The notes beneath the pieces were generated by a model. The model did no database searches. It was not told the DNA's origin and saw nothing but the letters and a program-made list of their open reading frames with translations. Shown here in pieces: positions 12,201 to 23,200 of a stretch of DNA of 64,000 nt (the first letter of the stretch is position 1; each line of letters starts with the position of its first letter). The position numbers and the translations under genes were made by a program. The stretch is from Rhynochetos jubatus (lineage: Eukaryota; Chordata; Aves; Eurypygiformes; Rhynochetidae). Location: positions 37,956,118-38,020,117 of the forward strand of contig CM050653.1 of NCBI GenBank assembly GCA_027574665.1, written 5' to 3'.

Positions 12201-13859
12201 GCTGCAATTAAAGAAAGAAATGACTAATCATCGTGTTTGCAAACCCGAGATTGTTTTTTGTGTGCTAACCTTACTGGATTCTCTCATCTTTCACCCCTGT
12301 AACACTCCTCCATGAAAAGGGTGAGATGCAGGATAAGACTGCTAGTGGCAGTCCCTTCCCATGGGTGACTGCTGTGAGATAGTTTTAGTGTTCTTCACAT
12401 GTTCAATGTGGATAGGGGTCCTTATGTCAATAAATGGACTTGAGGCTCACTTTCAATATTCAGGGTGCTTAGGGGTGAGCGAGTTCATCTCAAGAACAGC
12501 TCTGTGCTGGAAGCGAAGTACTGTTGCGTTTGTTCCTCCTTTACGGTAATAGACAACTGCTCTTCATAGGTCATCTTTACTGCTGCTTCTTACCACCTGT
12601 TCTCGTTTTGACTGACAGCTAACTCTCATTATTTTCCTTTCTATTTTTTGTGCTTGCTTTAGTATTGCCTCTGGAAGAACGTGTAAGCATCTGCTCAGTA
12701 CAGCAAATACCAAACTCCTCTCCATTTAACACGGGGCCTTCCTATTTAAACACTGAATGAGTAAGAGCATTTCAAACGCCTGAGTAACCATAAGGAGAAG
12801 TTAAAATAGGATTTTATTTATGATTTTAATAACACTGGTTATGTTTTCAAAATATTGGATTACAGACAGAGGTGTTGATTCCCGATCGAAACACTCCTGG
12901 CAATAAGTAGTGTATGCTGTGCTTTGTCCAATGCATTGCACTGGTTGCTCTGATTATGATCAGGAGCACACTTATCATTGATTTTAGGAAGAACAGGATG
13001 CTTTCTTAAATGTGTGGTTTTTAAGTTTGTTTATTTTACTTAAGACAGTTTGCATTAACGGCGGAAAGGATTAAATTGATTACCTGCCTTATCCCTTACC
13101 AGTGAGGATTTTCCCTACTGGTAGATACTGACTGACACGGGCTCCCACAGCTGCACGGAAGGTGGAAGCTCTGACAGGCTATGGCAGTGATGCTCAGTTT
13201 TGGGTTGACCTGTTGAAAAGACAGGTAGGGAGAGGGGCCCAATCCAGCCAAGTACTTGCAGGAGAAGTTGGTTGTTCTCCCATTCCCATGGGATGGAATT
13301 TAATATAGACTTAATTAGAGCAGCAAGAGCATGTCCATTTAACTAACTTGTGATCAGGGTTAGAGGTGCCATCCTGCATATAGGCACCCTGGCACTGTAC
13401 AACAGCTGTACTACTGCAACCACTCAATCTGACACTGCTCCCCTCCCCCAGATAGATTGTGGTTTCCCAAAGCAAATAATTTCTCCTTTTTCACTTCACA
13501 AACTTATTTCTCTCAGTTCTGCATTTGCTCAGACCACATAATAGTTGATTGATGGGGTGAAATTAAAGATTCAAGGTTCCCTGAGCATTGTATTTTACCT
13601 GCAGCAGTCTGTATTTTCCAAGCATCTGGAGCTCCCAGAAGGAAAGACATGCACAGGCTGCCCATCTCTAGACTGTGGCTTTAGCAATATGGGGATTCAA
13701 TAACGTGTATAAATAAAGATGGAAGCTACACCATCATAATTTCTCTTGACAATGGGTATAGCTCCAAGTGCCTTACAGGTCTCTGTGTCTGGTGGCAGAG
13801 TTTGGAGAGAGGTTTACTACCCGTGGCAGAGGAGAATTGCTGTGGGACTACTTAAGTAG
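12201..13859. other. Intergenic, no gene recognised
   Basis: AT-rich unique sequence. Nothing coding is supported and no repeat family is recognised. Confidence 0.55.
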
Positions 13860-15025
13860 ACTGGACATACAGTTGTCTGCAGGACTGGGCAGGGTGCGTG
13901 CGGTGGTGCTGAGGACCCAATAGCATTGCAAGGTGATATCTGTTGCCTCTCAAGGCCATGGTGATCAGGAGGTCCCTGATGATTTGAAGAAGGCAAAGGC
14001 CAGGCTCGTTTTCAAAAAAAGGCAAGAAGGACAATCCAGGGAACTGTAGGCTGGCCAGTCTCACCCCTGTGCTCTGGAAGATGGTGGAGCAAATCCTCCT
14101 GGAAGCCCTTACCAGGCAGATGCAGAAACAAAAACGTTTGGGAGCAGCCAACACAGATTTATCAAGAAAAAACAGTGCCTGAGCAACTCAACTGTGTTCT
14201 ACAATGAGGTGACTGGCTCTGGGGATGAGGGGAAAGCTGCGCAAGTCATTTACCGTGACTTCTGCAGGGCTTTAGACAAAGTCCTCCACAGCGTCCTTTT
14301 AGTCAGACTGGGGAGATACAGACTGAAAGGGTGGACTGCAAAGTGGATGAAAAGCTGACTGGACCATCAGGCTCAAAGGGTAGTGGTCTATGGCCTGAAG
14401 TCTTAGTGAGTGGCTGGTTAAGAGTGGCATGCTTTGAGGGTTGGTACTGAGGCTGAGGGGTTCGAGTGAACAAGTTGAACACAACTCAGTCATGTGCCCT
14501 TGCAGCGGGGAAGACTAACTGTGTATGCGTTGAGGGGAACCTCGGAAACCTTTATTCCCCTCTACCTGATATTCACGTGGTCACAACTGCAGCAGCATAT
14601 GCAGTTTTGGGGCCCCCAGTAAAAGACAGAGATTGACTGACTGACATGAGCCACCAAGATGGTTAGGGAGTTGAATACATGACATACGAGGAGACTGTAT
14701 TGGCTGGGATTTGTTTAGCCCCAGGAAAAACCCCAAGATTTAGGGGAGATCTGATGGCTCTTTTCCATTATGTGATGCAAGGACATGGAGAAGACAAGCA
14801 AGAGTCAACATCACCAGGTTTCCAGCAAAAGAAATTTTGTTCATGTAGAAGGAAAAATATACACCATGAGAGTTGTTAAGCACTGAAATAGGAACCCAGA
14901 TGAGTTATGCAGTCCCTGTTCTTGGAGATTTTCAGAATCTGACCTGACAAGGCCCTGAGCAACCTTGTCTAACTGTGAAGACAGCATCACTGTGAGCAGG
15001 GTGGAGGAGTGTATGGCCTCTGGAG
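13860..15025 (+). mobile_element. CR1 LINE relic with decayed reverse-transcriptase region
   Basis: Plus-strand sequence follows the CR1 ORF2 order: the region for NCRLASLTPVLWKMVE (GGGAACTGTAGGCTGGCCAG near 14039), the QHRFIKKKQCLSNST-type stretch near 14150-14200, the DFCRALDKVLH motif (TTCTGCAGGGCTTTAGACAA near 14261) corresponding to RT motif A, then the 3' part and the CR1 3' UTR with CCTTGTCTAACTGTGAAGAC near 14965. It ends around the GTGTATGGCCTCTGGAG block. Frameshifts and stops break every frame, so it is inactive. Confidence 0.75.
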
Positions 15026-17692
15026 TTAATTTATGAAAATTCACAATGACTTCTTCAATTGAAAATACCTTAATAGGTGTTTATCAAAGGCAGAGAACAA
15101 TAGTCACAGTGTAGTCTTCCATTGAATTTCTGAGTGTTTATTAGTACCACTTCATTATATCAGGAGGAGAAATCTCCACATGCTGAGTTACTTTGGGTAT
15201 GGTAGGCAGCAGCACAATTGGGTAATATTAAGCATTCCCTTTACATGCTCAGATATACTGTAACAAAATATGCTCAAGCTACAAACAGACTTAAATAACC
15301 TGTTAAAAACTTGGCAGAGCAGGATCATTCCAATATCTTGGGCTTCTGTTATACTTCTTGACTTTTTTTAGATAAATGTAAAAGGTATCAGAAGTAAAGA
15401 TTTCAGGGTAGTGTAGCTCTAGGACAATGAGTTGAATGACTTTGCTAAAATGATGTAGGTGCAGGAGACCTTCCTTTACTCATCGTCGCAGCATTTTCCT
15501 CTTGTAGAACTTTGCTGGTGTCAGTGAAGTGTTCCTGACTTACCAGAACAGAAGAAGAATTTGGACTCATTTTGTCCTTTTGTAGGTTGTCTCTTCATAG
15601 TTGAAGCTGCTGAGTCCCCAGTTCAAAGTCTCTTGAAGTGTATAGAAGCAACCACATTCATTTCAGATATCTCTTGTCAGGAGACAAGAGCCAAAGACTG
15701 GTCTCCACCACAACCAGACAAATGACAGCTTCCACCTTTGCATGGTTTGTCTGAACACAAGTGAGTTCCCTGTGGGATTAATGAGTAACCTTTCTAATTC
15801 TTTAAGTTTTAGCCAATAGCTCTAATAATGGGATACCCGGACTGACTTGTTCAGAAACTCAGATGATAATGTATCTGATGACAAGGGACAAGACACAATC
15901 ATTTTCTTCGGGCAGCTAAACTGAAGCACAAACTCGAAATTATGGGCAAGCCCTAGGAAGACTATCGAGTTATGTGTCATATGTTTGCTCAATTCTTATT
16001 ATTTTCCCTAGGTATTCTTGCTTCTAGATATGACGAGAAATAGGATACTGTTGTATGGGCATGCCTGAGTTTCTGCTTTTTATAAACTATGCAGTGGCTC
16101 AGGAGAATCTGTTGTCTGCTCCAGATGATCTTCAGAGATCGAATGAAATAGTGCAGAAACAACACAGACACATTTTAACATTTGGCTACCCAAAAAGCCA
16201 AATTGTTGCTTAGATCCATTGCCAAACCACTGCTTGGTGCCACTGCAAAGCTACCTTGACTTTCCATACAATTGCTAGGAAATGAAATATTTTGGTTTCC
16301 AGAGGCTTTGTCATTCAGCTGCGCTGAGGTACGCACGACATATTGCACTGCCTGAGGGAAAAATAAACCCACAGAGCTATGGTGAAGAAGAAGAACAGTT
16401 TCCATGAGAAAAAAAAACCAAAACACCACAAGGTTTGATTGGTGTAATCAGAATGTGAATGGTTTTGTTGCAAAAATGCATGCTGTTGAATTGAATCCCC
16501 TCAACTTGCTTTTAGTTGGGAAGTCATGTTTTAGCGGACATGTAAAAACACTATTGCACTTCACAAAATTAGCCCTCTTAGCAACAATTTAGGTTCATGC
16601 AAATATTTGCACTTTCCACCTGCCCATGGAGATGAGATGCATGCATGAAACCAAAGACTTGCATGCGGCCAAGCAGCTGGTTAGACCAGATGCTTGCACA
16701 CCTTAGAGATAAGAGCATATCTAGTATTTAGACAGACATGAAGCGTGTCAAAACCAACACATGGCTGGCTTTGATGGTCAGATTTTCAGCAGAGATCTAA
16801 ATGCCTCTGTGAAGCAGTTTTTAAAAAGTTGTGAAGCTGCAAGCATCCAAGTACAGAGGCTAAAACTTGCTGCTCTAGCTTCCTAAAACAAACAAAAAAA
16901 TCCAAAAAACAACAACAAAAAAGGCCAAACATTAATTTTACAAATAAAGCAAGCTAGCTATTTACTGCTATGAAACCAGCCTTTTTTCTTGCACTATAAC
17001 CTTCTTAGAAAGTTTAATTCTTCTCAGTACCATGGCAAAGGGACAGAAGGAGGGTGACAGGCAAATATGCTCCTGTGCTGCTAGGGAGATGGGCTGCCAA
17101 CCCTCTGCAACCATCTGAAGGGATATTCAGGGACTGGAAGGTGCCTGGGGCAGGACCAGGAACAGGAGGAAAACCAATATCCTAGTGAAGTATCTTCTTA
17201 ACAGCTTGTGCTCCTTCTAGGGCTCTGCCAAACTTTCTATTTCAGGCCCAGAAGACTACATTACACTAAGCTAGTTTTATATATATTTACCTACCAACAG
17301 GTAAAGAACATTTGCATTGAGAACCTCAGATTCTGAGGTCTTGTAGGTATTGTCAGGCCAGTAAATCCTGAGAGCCGCAAAAAGAACCATTGAGTTCAGC
17401 ACTGATAAACACTGTAAAGCATTAAAAGCTACAGAAATAGGTATGTGTCCATTGCTATACACAATTCAAGTACTTTAAGACAGGCAAGAAAGCAACATGC
17501 ACCACCATTTATGTAAAAACCTGAAGTTTTCCCTCCCAAAGGAAAAAGCAAACTCTTTTTTTTGGAAAAAAAGGAACTACAAATGAGATAAAATCCATCT
17601 CACTGTGCAAAATATCATAAAGATAAGACTTACAGGCCAATGAAGTAATTTCTCAGCATCCTCAGCTCTCCATCACACTGCAAATATATATT
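15026..17692. other. Intergenic region 3' of XCR1, no gene recognised
   Basis: Unique, AT-rich sequence downstream of XCR1 on its strand. It contains an A-rich patch at about 16885-16922. No exon or RNA gene is recognised. Confidence 0.55.
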
Positions 17693-17698
17693 TTTATT
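17693..17698 (-). terminator. XCR1: Candidate poly(A) signal for XCR1
   Basis: AATAAA on the minus strand, 140 bases downstream of the XCR1 stop codon. It is the first canonical hexamer after the stop that I see. It would give a short 3' UTR; longer forms using later signals are possible. Confidence 0.45.
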
Positions 17699-17837
17699 AC
17701 TTTCCTTACACAGCATGTTTGCAATGAATAATTTTTTGTGCCTTTCTCAGGGAAGTGCCTCCAAGAATGGGAGATTATCCATGGCTTTTAAAATCTGAAA
17801 GTTCATCCAGGATGAGCGCTAAGAGTTAGATCTTGCT

Positions 17838-18854
17838 TCAGTAGATGGACGCATCTTCGTAGTGGAATTTGCCTTGAGAGCAGATCCTGGGGCTGGAGAC
17901 TTGGCCGTTTCCGCAGGGTAAATACTGACTGCATAAACGTAACAAATGCCTCTTGAACTTGACTCCAACTAATACGTAGAGCACAGGGTTGAGGCAGCAG
18001 TGGAAGAAAGCAATTTTACGGCTGATGTGAAAGGCAAGGTTGGAGTCCTTTGCATACTGACAGGTAGGTGGTGGAAAGGTAAGCAGAAAGCTGAGGATGT
18101 TGTAAGGTGCCCAGCTCAGGAAAAAAGCCACCACAATAATAAGGATGAGTTTCACAGTTCTGTGCTTTCTGCGAGATTTTGTTCTGAGCAGGATTATCAA
18201 TATCTTGAAGTAACAGAATACGATAACCCCAAAGGAAAGCAGGAAGAGTACATTTCTCTGATAAATGTCCACGTTTTTCCATTGCCAGTTATCATAATCA
18301 CAGGACTTGTCCCCTTCCAAGTTTTCTTGCACTGTGGTGTGGATCACCTCAGGAACCACGATCAATATGCTACCAGTCCAAGTAACCAGGCTCACCAGAA
18401 AACCACAGCACCATGTCTGGGATCTCAAAGTCGAGAGGGGGTTCACTACAGAGAAGTACCGCAGGACGGTCATGAGAGTCAAAAAGAAAACACCGCTGTA
18501 GTAGCCGATGGAGAAAACAGCACTCACCGCTTTGCAGAGGAACTCACCAAAAATCCACCCAAAGGTCTGGTACGCAGCCCAGAAAGGCAACATGCAGGAG
18601 AAGGCTAAATCAGAGACACAGAGATTCATGATGAAGGCGTTTGTCAGAGATGTAAGGTTTTCATATTTGAATAGGATCCATAACACTAGACTGTTTCCTA
18701 GAAGGCTGATCAAAAATACCAGAGTGTAGAGGACAGTAGTGAGATGGGTGTAAAACACAAAATAGTCACCCATTTCGCAGACATTGCTTTCATTAAAGGA
18801 GTATTCGTATGAGTAATTATTGTCTGAATCAGGTAGATAATGTTCTTCATCCAT
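17838..18854 (-). CDS. XCR1: XCR1, C-type (lymphotactin/XCL1) chemokine receptor, 338 aa
   Basis: Class A seven-transmembrane GPCR at the plasma membrane that binds C chemokines (XCL1) and signals through Gi. In mammals and birds it marks cross-presenting dendritic cells. Whole-length resemblance to human XCR1 is clear, including the TM1 GNSLVLWIL block (53-61), LSTLR after the DRY position, the HRTVKLI segment (231-237) before TM6, HCCLNPVLYVLVGVKF (285-300) and the ending YEDASIY. The extracellular cysteines are present: C26, C107, C185 and C265. Sequons at N13 and N21 and acidic tyrosines sit in the N-terminus. The DRY motif reads LRY (131-133). The start at 18854 is the first ATG; the frame stays open upstream to 18914, but a likely splice acceptor lies there. 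Single coding exon, intact, and close to the human length of 333. Confidence 0.95.
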   Translation of the reverse strand: MDEEHYLPDSDNNYSYEYSFNESNVCEMGDYFVFYTHLTTVLYTLVFLISLLGNSLVLWILFKYENLTSLTNAFIMNLCVSDLAFSCMLPFWAAYQTFGWIFGEFLCKAVSAVFSIGYYSGVFFLTLMTVLRYFSVVNPLSTLRSQTWCCGFLVSLVTWTGSILIVVPEVIHTTVQENLEGDKSCDYDNWQWKNVDIYQRNVLFLLSFGVIVFCYFKILIILLRTKSRRKHRTVKLILIIVVAFFLSWAPYNILSFLLTFPPPTCQYAKDSNLAFHISRKIAFFHCCLNPVLYVLVGVKFKRHLLRLCSQYLPCGNGQVSSPRICSQGKFHYEDASIY

Positions 18855-18888
18855 TTGCCTGTGCAAACCTCGTGCTGTTCTCCAGCAG

Positions 18889-18895
18889 CTGCTTT
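18889..18895 (-). other. XCR1: Likely 3' splice site before the XCR1 coding exon
   Basis: On the minus strand a T-rich tract (tttgattgttgtggttcttc) runs into aaagcag, about 35-40 bases before the XCR1 ATG. Mammalian XCR1 has a non-coding first exon spliced just upstream of a single coding exon, and this matches. A second, weaker candidate (tttgcacag) lies four bases before the ATG. Confidence 0.5.
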
Positions 18896-19599
18896 GAAGA
18901 ACCACAACAATCAAACCAAAGTTTTGGTGAAAATCAACCCAATAACTAACCTCCCGCTGTGGAGGCTTATGTTTTAAGAGACAAAAAGAAGCAGTGAAAC
19001 TACCTTATTTGTCCTGTTTTTAGGAGAGAAAGGAGTCATTTCCTCTTATGACTAAAGCATGAACAGGTACATACTGAAGATTTACCCTCAAAGCAATATC
19101 AATTCTGTGAAGATCTTAAATACTTAAGATATCAGAAACGAAGACATTTCTAAACCAATACGGTCAGACACAACTGCTAATTTTTAAGTTTCTACTATGT
19201 GAAGGTTGAGGGTGTGTTGTTTTTTAACATAAATATCCCTGGTGCCAAGACTTTCAACTCTGCTGTTATTTTTGAAGTTTTCTGGAATGGTATCAGATTC
19301 TTCACCGTGCATATGATCCTTTGTCACCGAGGTTCAGCACTGCAGAAACTTAAAAACCTGAGCAGTACCACTATCAACAGTGTAACCACTAAGAATGGAA
19401 AAAGCCATGTTTCTCACAGATTTTTATATTGAGGTTGGTCGATATCTAAAAATCTCCAAGCTGTGACGGAAGCACCCCCACGCTGGGCACTCCATGCATC
19501 TCTGTGGCCTGCTGATTTTCAGGCTATGACAGGAGCAGAACTCACATCACACCCCTTTCTGGGGGCTGCTGCCCTGTGCCTGTCTGCTTGTCTGCAGGT
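18896..19599. other. XCR1 upstream/intron sequence, no exon placed
   Basis: Between the XCR1 acceptor and the upstream LTR I see no recognisable exon or repeat. The non-coding first exon of XCR1 should lie to the right of the acceptor, either here or beyond the LTR. Confidence 0.5.
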
Positions 19600-20268
19600 A
19601 GGAATTTAGTCCCAACTGGATGGTTGAAATTGGCCAAACAGTGTAGGAAAAGACAAGGAAACTCGCGGGTTGAGATATGAACAATTTAATAATTGAATAG
19701 AAATGAACAAAATAGTGATACTAATAATACTAGTAATACCAATAATACTAATTAGTAAGAATACTAATATTGCTACTAATAATATGTGATGGAAATAGTG
19801 GAAAATAAAAAAAAGGTTCCAACCGCTCGTGACCTGCCGATGGATGCTCAGACAGGTCCTGAATAGCAAGAGCCAGAGCTGGAGAGCCAGAGCCCAAGAG
19901 AGAGATGGCACTAGAGCCACAGTGAGCCCCAGTGTGTGAGAGGGGGACTGAGAGAGAGCAAAAATGAATGGGAAAGCCAATACGGCCCCTGGCCCACACC
20001 CAGTTTATATACTGAGCATGACGTTTTATGAAACGAAATACCTCTTTAGTCGGTTTGGATCAGCTGTCTGGGCTGTGTCCCCTCCCAGCTTCTTGTAGAG
20101 AAGAAGCTGGGAACACATGGGCAATACCAGAAGCTTAAAAAGTCCTTGACTGGGTATAAATTAAAAACATTCCTGTTACCAAACATTCTTCTCAGAGCAA
20201 ATCTGAAACACAGCCTCACACTAGCTCCTGTGAGGAAAACTAACTCTGTCCCAATTAAAACCAGCACA
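19600..20268 (-). mobile_element. Solo LTR, ERVL type, minus orientation, upstream of XCR1
   Basis: On the minus strand it starts TGTGCTGGTTTTAATTGGGA at 20268 and matches the plus-strand LTR at 11020 through most of its length, so the two are one family. It keeps a good TATA box (TATATAAA at 20011-20004). Downstream are a CT-rich stretch (19860-19960), ATTAGTA-type simple repeats (19690-19800), an ATTAAA hexamer at 19690-19685 and a CCTTGTCTTTTCC block near the 3' end. No internal viral sequence adjoins it. Its transcription direction is the same as XCR1, whose coding exon begins about 0.75 kb away. Confidence 0.8.
20004..20011 (-). promoter_or_regulatory. TATA box of the solo LTR
   Basis: TATATAAA on the minus strand within the LTR, preceded by CAG and followed by CTGGG. 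A start site would be expected about 25-30 bases further along the minus strand (near 19975). The sister LTR at 11020 has lost this sequence. Confidence 0.55.
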
Positions 20269-23200
20269 CAGCATGTGCTGCCACCATGGGGGTAGGTGGC
20301 TCAGGTCAGCCAGAGCTTGGTGCCTGCAGCACGGGCCAGGGACCATCTATCCATTTGAAGGAAGGGATGTGGTCACCCAGTTATGGAGGCAAGGCATGTG
20401 TGAGATTCAGTGCTGTGACAGCAAGTGGCCCTGGCGTGTTTATCACCAGAGGCACAGTCCTACCTGGAAATGGTGGTTGTGGCCCTCAGGCTGTCCCATG
20501 CTGCCATCTTCAGGCATGCAGGACAAGGCCCTGCTGAGGCTGGCATCCTCTGGTTTTGATTGACAGTACAGGTGCCACACACAAAGGCCTTGACCATCAT
20601 GGTGTCCAGTTTCAGCTCAGGTTGAAGGTATGACTCCTCCCTAGCAGCTGTCCTAAGGGAGCAGAGGACGTCTTTGCAAAGAGTAAAGGTCCCCCATGGA
20701 GGAGGTGACAGTGCTGACCGCTGTCTCCACCACTTATGCCCTGCTCCCATGCTGGCAGCCCAGTGCCTGCAAGCCCCAGGGCAGGACTGCCCACCCGCCA
20801 AGAGCTACACCGTGGCATTCAGGGGGCCTGGGGGTGCATGGGAGCACCCACCGCCACATTCAGCTCCACACTTTCCAAACACCCACCAGGTGCCTTGTCC
20901 TCATCAGGTCGCATCATCTCCTCAGCTCGCTCTTGGAGAGGTGGCAACTTAGCCTCCGCTTACCTCTGTGGTTCCTCTTCCTCCCTCAGGTATTTCACCT
21001 TTCCAGGATGGTGTCCCCAGCCTTCTTCCTTGCCTCCTGTCCACTGAGGAATCCAAAACCATGCGATCTATCTCCTCCTCTCCAATTTACTGCAGGGTCA
21101 GGCACTGCAGGTGTTGCACCGCCGTTGTTCACACTGAATACAGGCTGCCTGGCACGCTGTACCTCCGACCAGCGGTCCCCATGCAGGTAAGACCTCCATG
21201 GAGTGCCTCACTGCTGACCTGCCCTCAGAGGTGGGTCATGATTCTCGGGGTAAACACAGCTTTGCACCACGTGCTTGATTATAACTGATCTGTACAATGC
21301 ATATCGTGTCGCCCAGTGCAGGCTCATGTAATTATGGGTGGAGGCTCCAGCCTACAAAGCATCACACCTCCTGGATGGCTGGTCAGGACTAAGTAGGTGC
21401 TTTGATATTATGCTTGTACCATCTGCGGAAGCCCTCCGTCAGGTCGGTGATAGTAAGGGGAACCCTGAGGGAACCTGAGTCACTTGGATCTTTCCCTTCT
21501 TGCTTCAGATTCAGTATAAAACTCTGGGGGTCAAAACCTGTATTTTTTATTCTGTATTCTATTTATTCTAGTCTATAAATAAGAAATGCTGCGCATGGAT
21601 TTTTGGTTAAGGCATGTGCAAAGGAGATAACAAATGGATGTGTTGGAATCGACAGACTAAGAACGTGTTAGCGTCACACGTGACATACAAATCATCCAAC
21701 TGCTTTCAGTGTAGGCACATGAGAGCAGAAGTTGTCTGAAAGATGGAATTTACTTTAATTTCTGTTGTCTAGACAAGTAGGAACAGAGGAAGAACACATC
21801 CTACGGTTTAATGTCATCCTTGCCCTTGTGAGGAGCACTCAGCAAGGCACTCAACATTCGGTTCACTCCTGGTCAGAGGAGCCACATTGCCCCCCGCCAG
21901 ATGTTACGCAGCCTGTTCCTCAGGCAGGGGTAGCTGAGACCGCTCCCTTTAGGAGGATTCCTGGCATTTCCACAAACAAACTGAGGTTAAACTCATCGGA
22001 ATTGGAAAGGTCTGTTCTCAGTATGTAAGGGCAATATAGTAGAGAGGCTCTCAAAGAAGCCTCCTACCATAAGACACACACTGACGGGAGCTACCTCGGA
22101 AGCATTTTTGGCTCACTTTATTCAAACTCTTGCTGGATTCATGGGGCTTCACAGCTTGTTCTCCACCTCAGAAAAACCCCAAAATAGTAGCTGGCCTCAC
22201 AGGACAGCTTACTCTTTGGCTACTCTGGCAGGAAATGTTGAATCAGAAAATCAATTTCTGTTCCCCTAAACTAGAATTTATTTGGTAGCTGCTTTCTTAA
22301 CAGAACTCTTGTTCCAAGCTGGGATATGAAAAAAAAACCCTCCAAATGGGATGTTTTTGGCAGGAAGGGATCTTAGTTTTTCAGTCAGGTTTATGGAGTA
22401 CCCTTTTTTTTATTTAAAGGAAATTAGAACACATTAAATAATATTTCTCTTACCCTGTGACTGGTATCAGTCTCGGAGCACACCCACGAAGTCACACACA
22501 GGAGATGGGCATCAGAGTCCTGGAAGTCACGATCGGGATGTAGACTTGGCCCAAATGGCAAATGCTCTCTGGACAGTCGGTCTGCACTGGTGGGTGAAAC
22601 AACTCTTTGTCTGCTTTGGAGGAGTTTTGTGCATGGTAGCAAACTCTTTCAGGATGTGAGTAAAGCAAAAAATCAGTAGGATTTCCTTTTCCCAGTTGAG
22701 TTTTGGAGAGCCTCAAGAAGCCCACCTCCCCGCCACAACTCCTACCCTATTTTTAAAGCCAAGCCTGCTCTTGAGTGGGGGTCATTTTCCAAGACTGGTG
22801 CTTCCACCCATGCCCCAGGCGGCTCACAAGGCAGGTACAACACACACAGTCAGCCCAGCTCCTTGGTGGTCCCATTTTCCCTGGGCTCTGCCTGCCAGCC
22901 CTGGCCATCAGCCCTGTGATCACCCCAGTCTAGGGGAGAAGAAACATCTCACAGTGAGAGTCTGGACCACACTCCTGAAACATTTATATGAGTTCCAGTT
23001 AGCATGCTAAGTACTACTACAGTCAAGGCAGGATCAGCATACTGTACCTACACAGACACATGGAATTAATGCTCGTGGGACTTGCTGTGCAAAGAATGTT
23101 GTTTTTCAGAAGTGCTGCCACAGCACTGCTGAAGAGCAGCCCTTCCCCTCGTCCAAAGGCACCGTGGGGGTAAAATTAGCAGCCAAGCCTGTTTTTACAA

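Noticed and set aside
18000-18608. 202-codon plus-strand frame opposite XCR1
   Set aside because: It is the antisense of the XCR1 coding exon, with no family resemblance; a shadow frame.
18855-18914. Twenty extra N-terminal codons for XCR1
   Set aside because: The upstream extension has no ATG (it begins at TTG) and crosses a likely splice acceptor. The chosen ATG gives a length close to the family's usual 330-340 residues.
20269-21600. Possible further LTR or retroviral fragment right of the minus LTR near XCR1
   Set aside because: Some stretches look repeat-like, but I could not match them to an LTR or an internal region with confidence.
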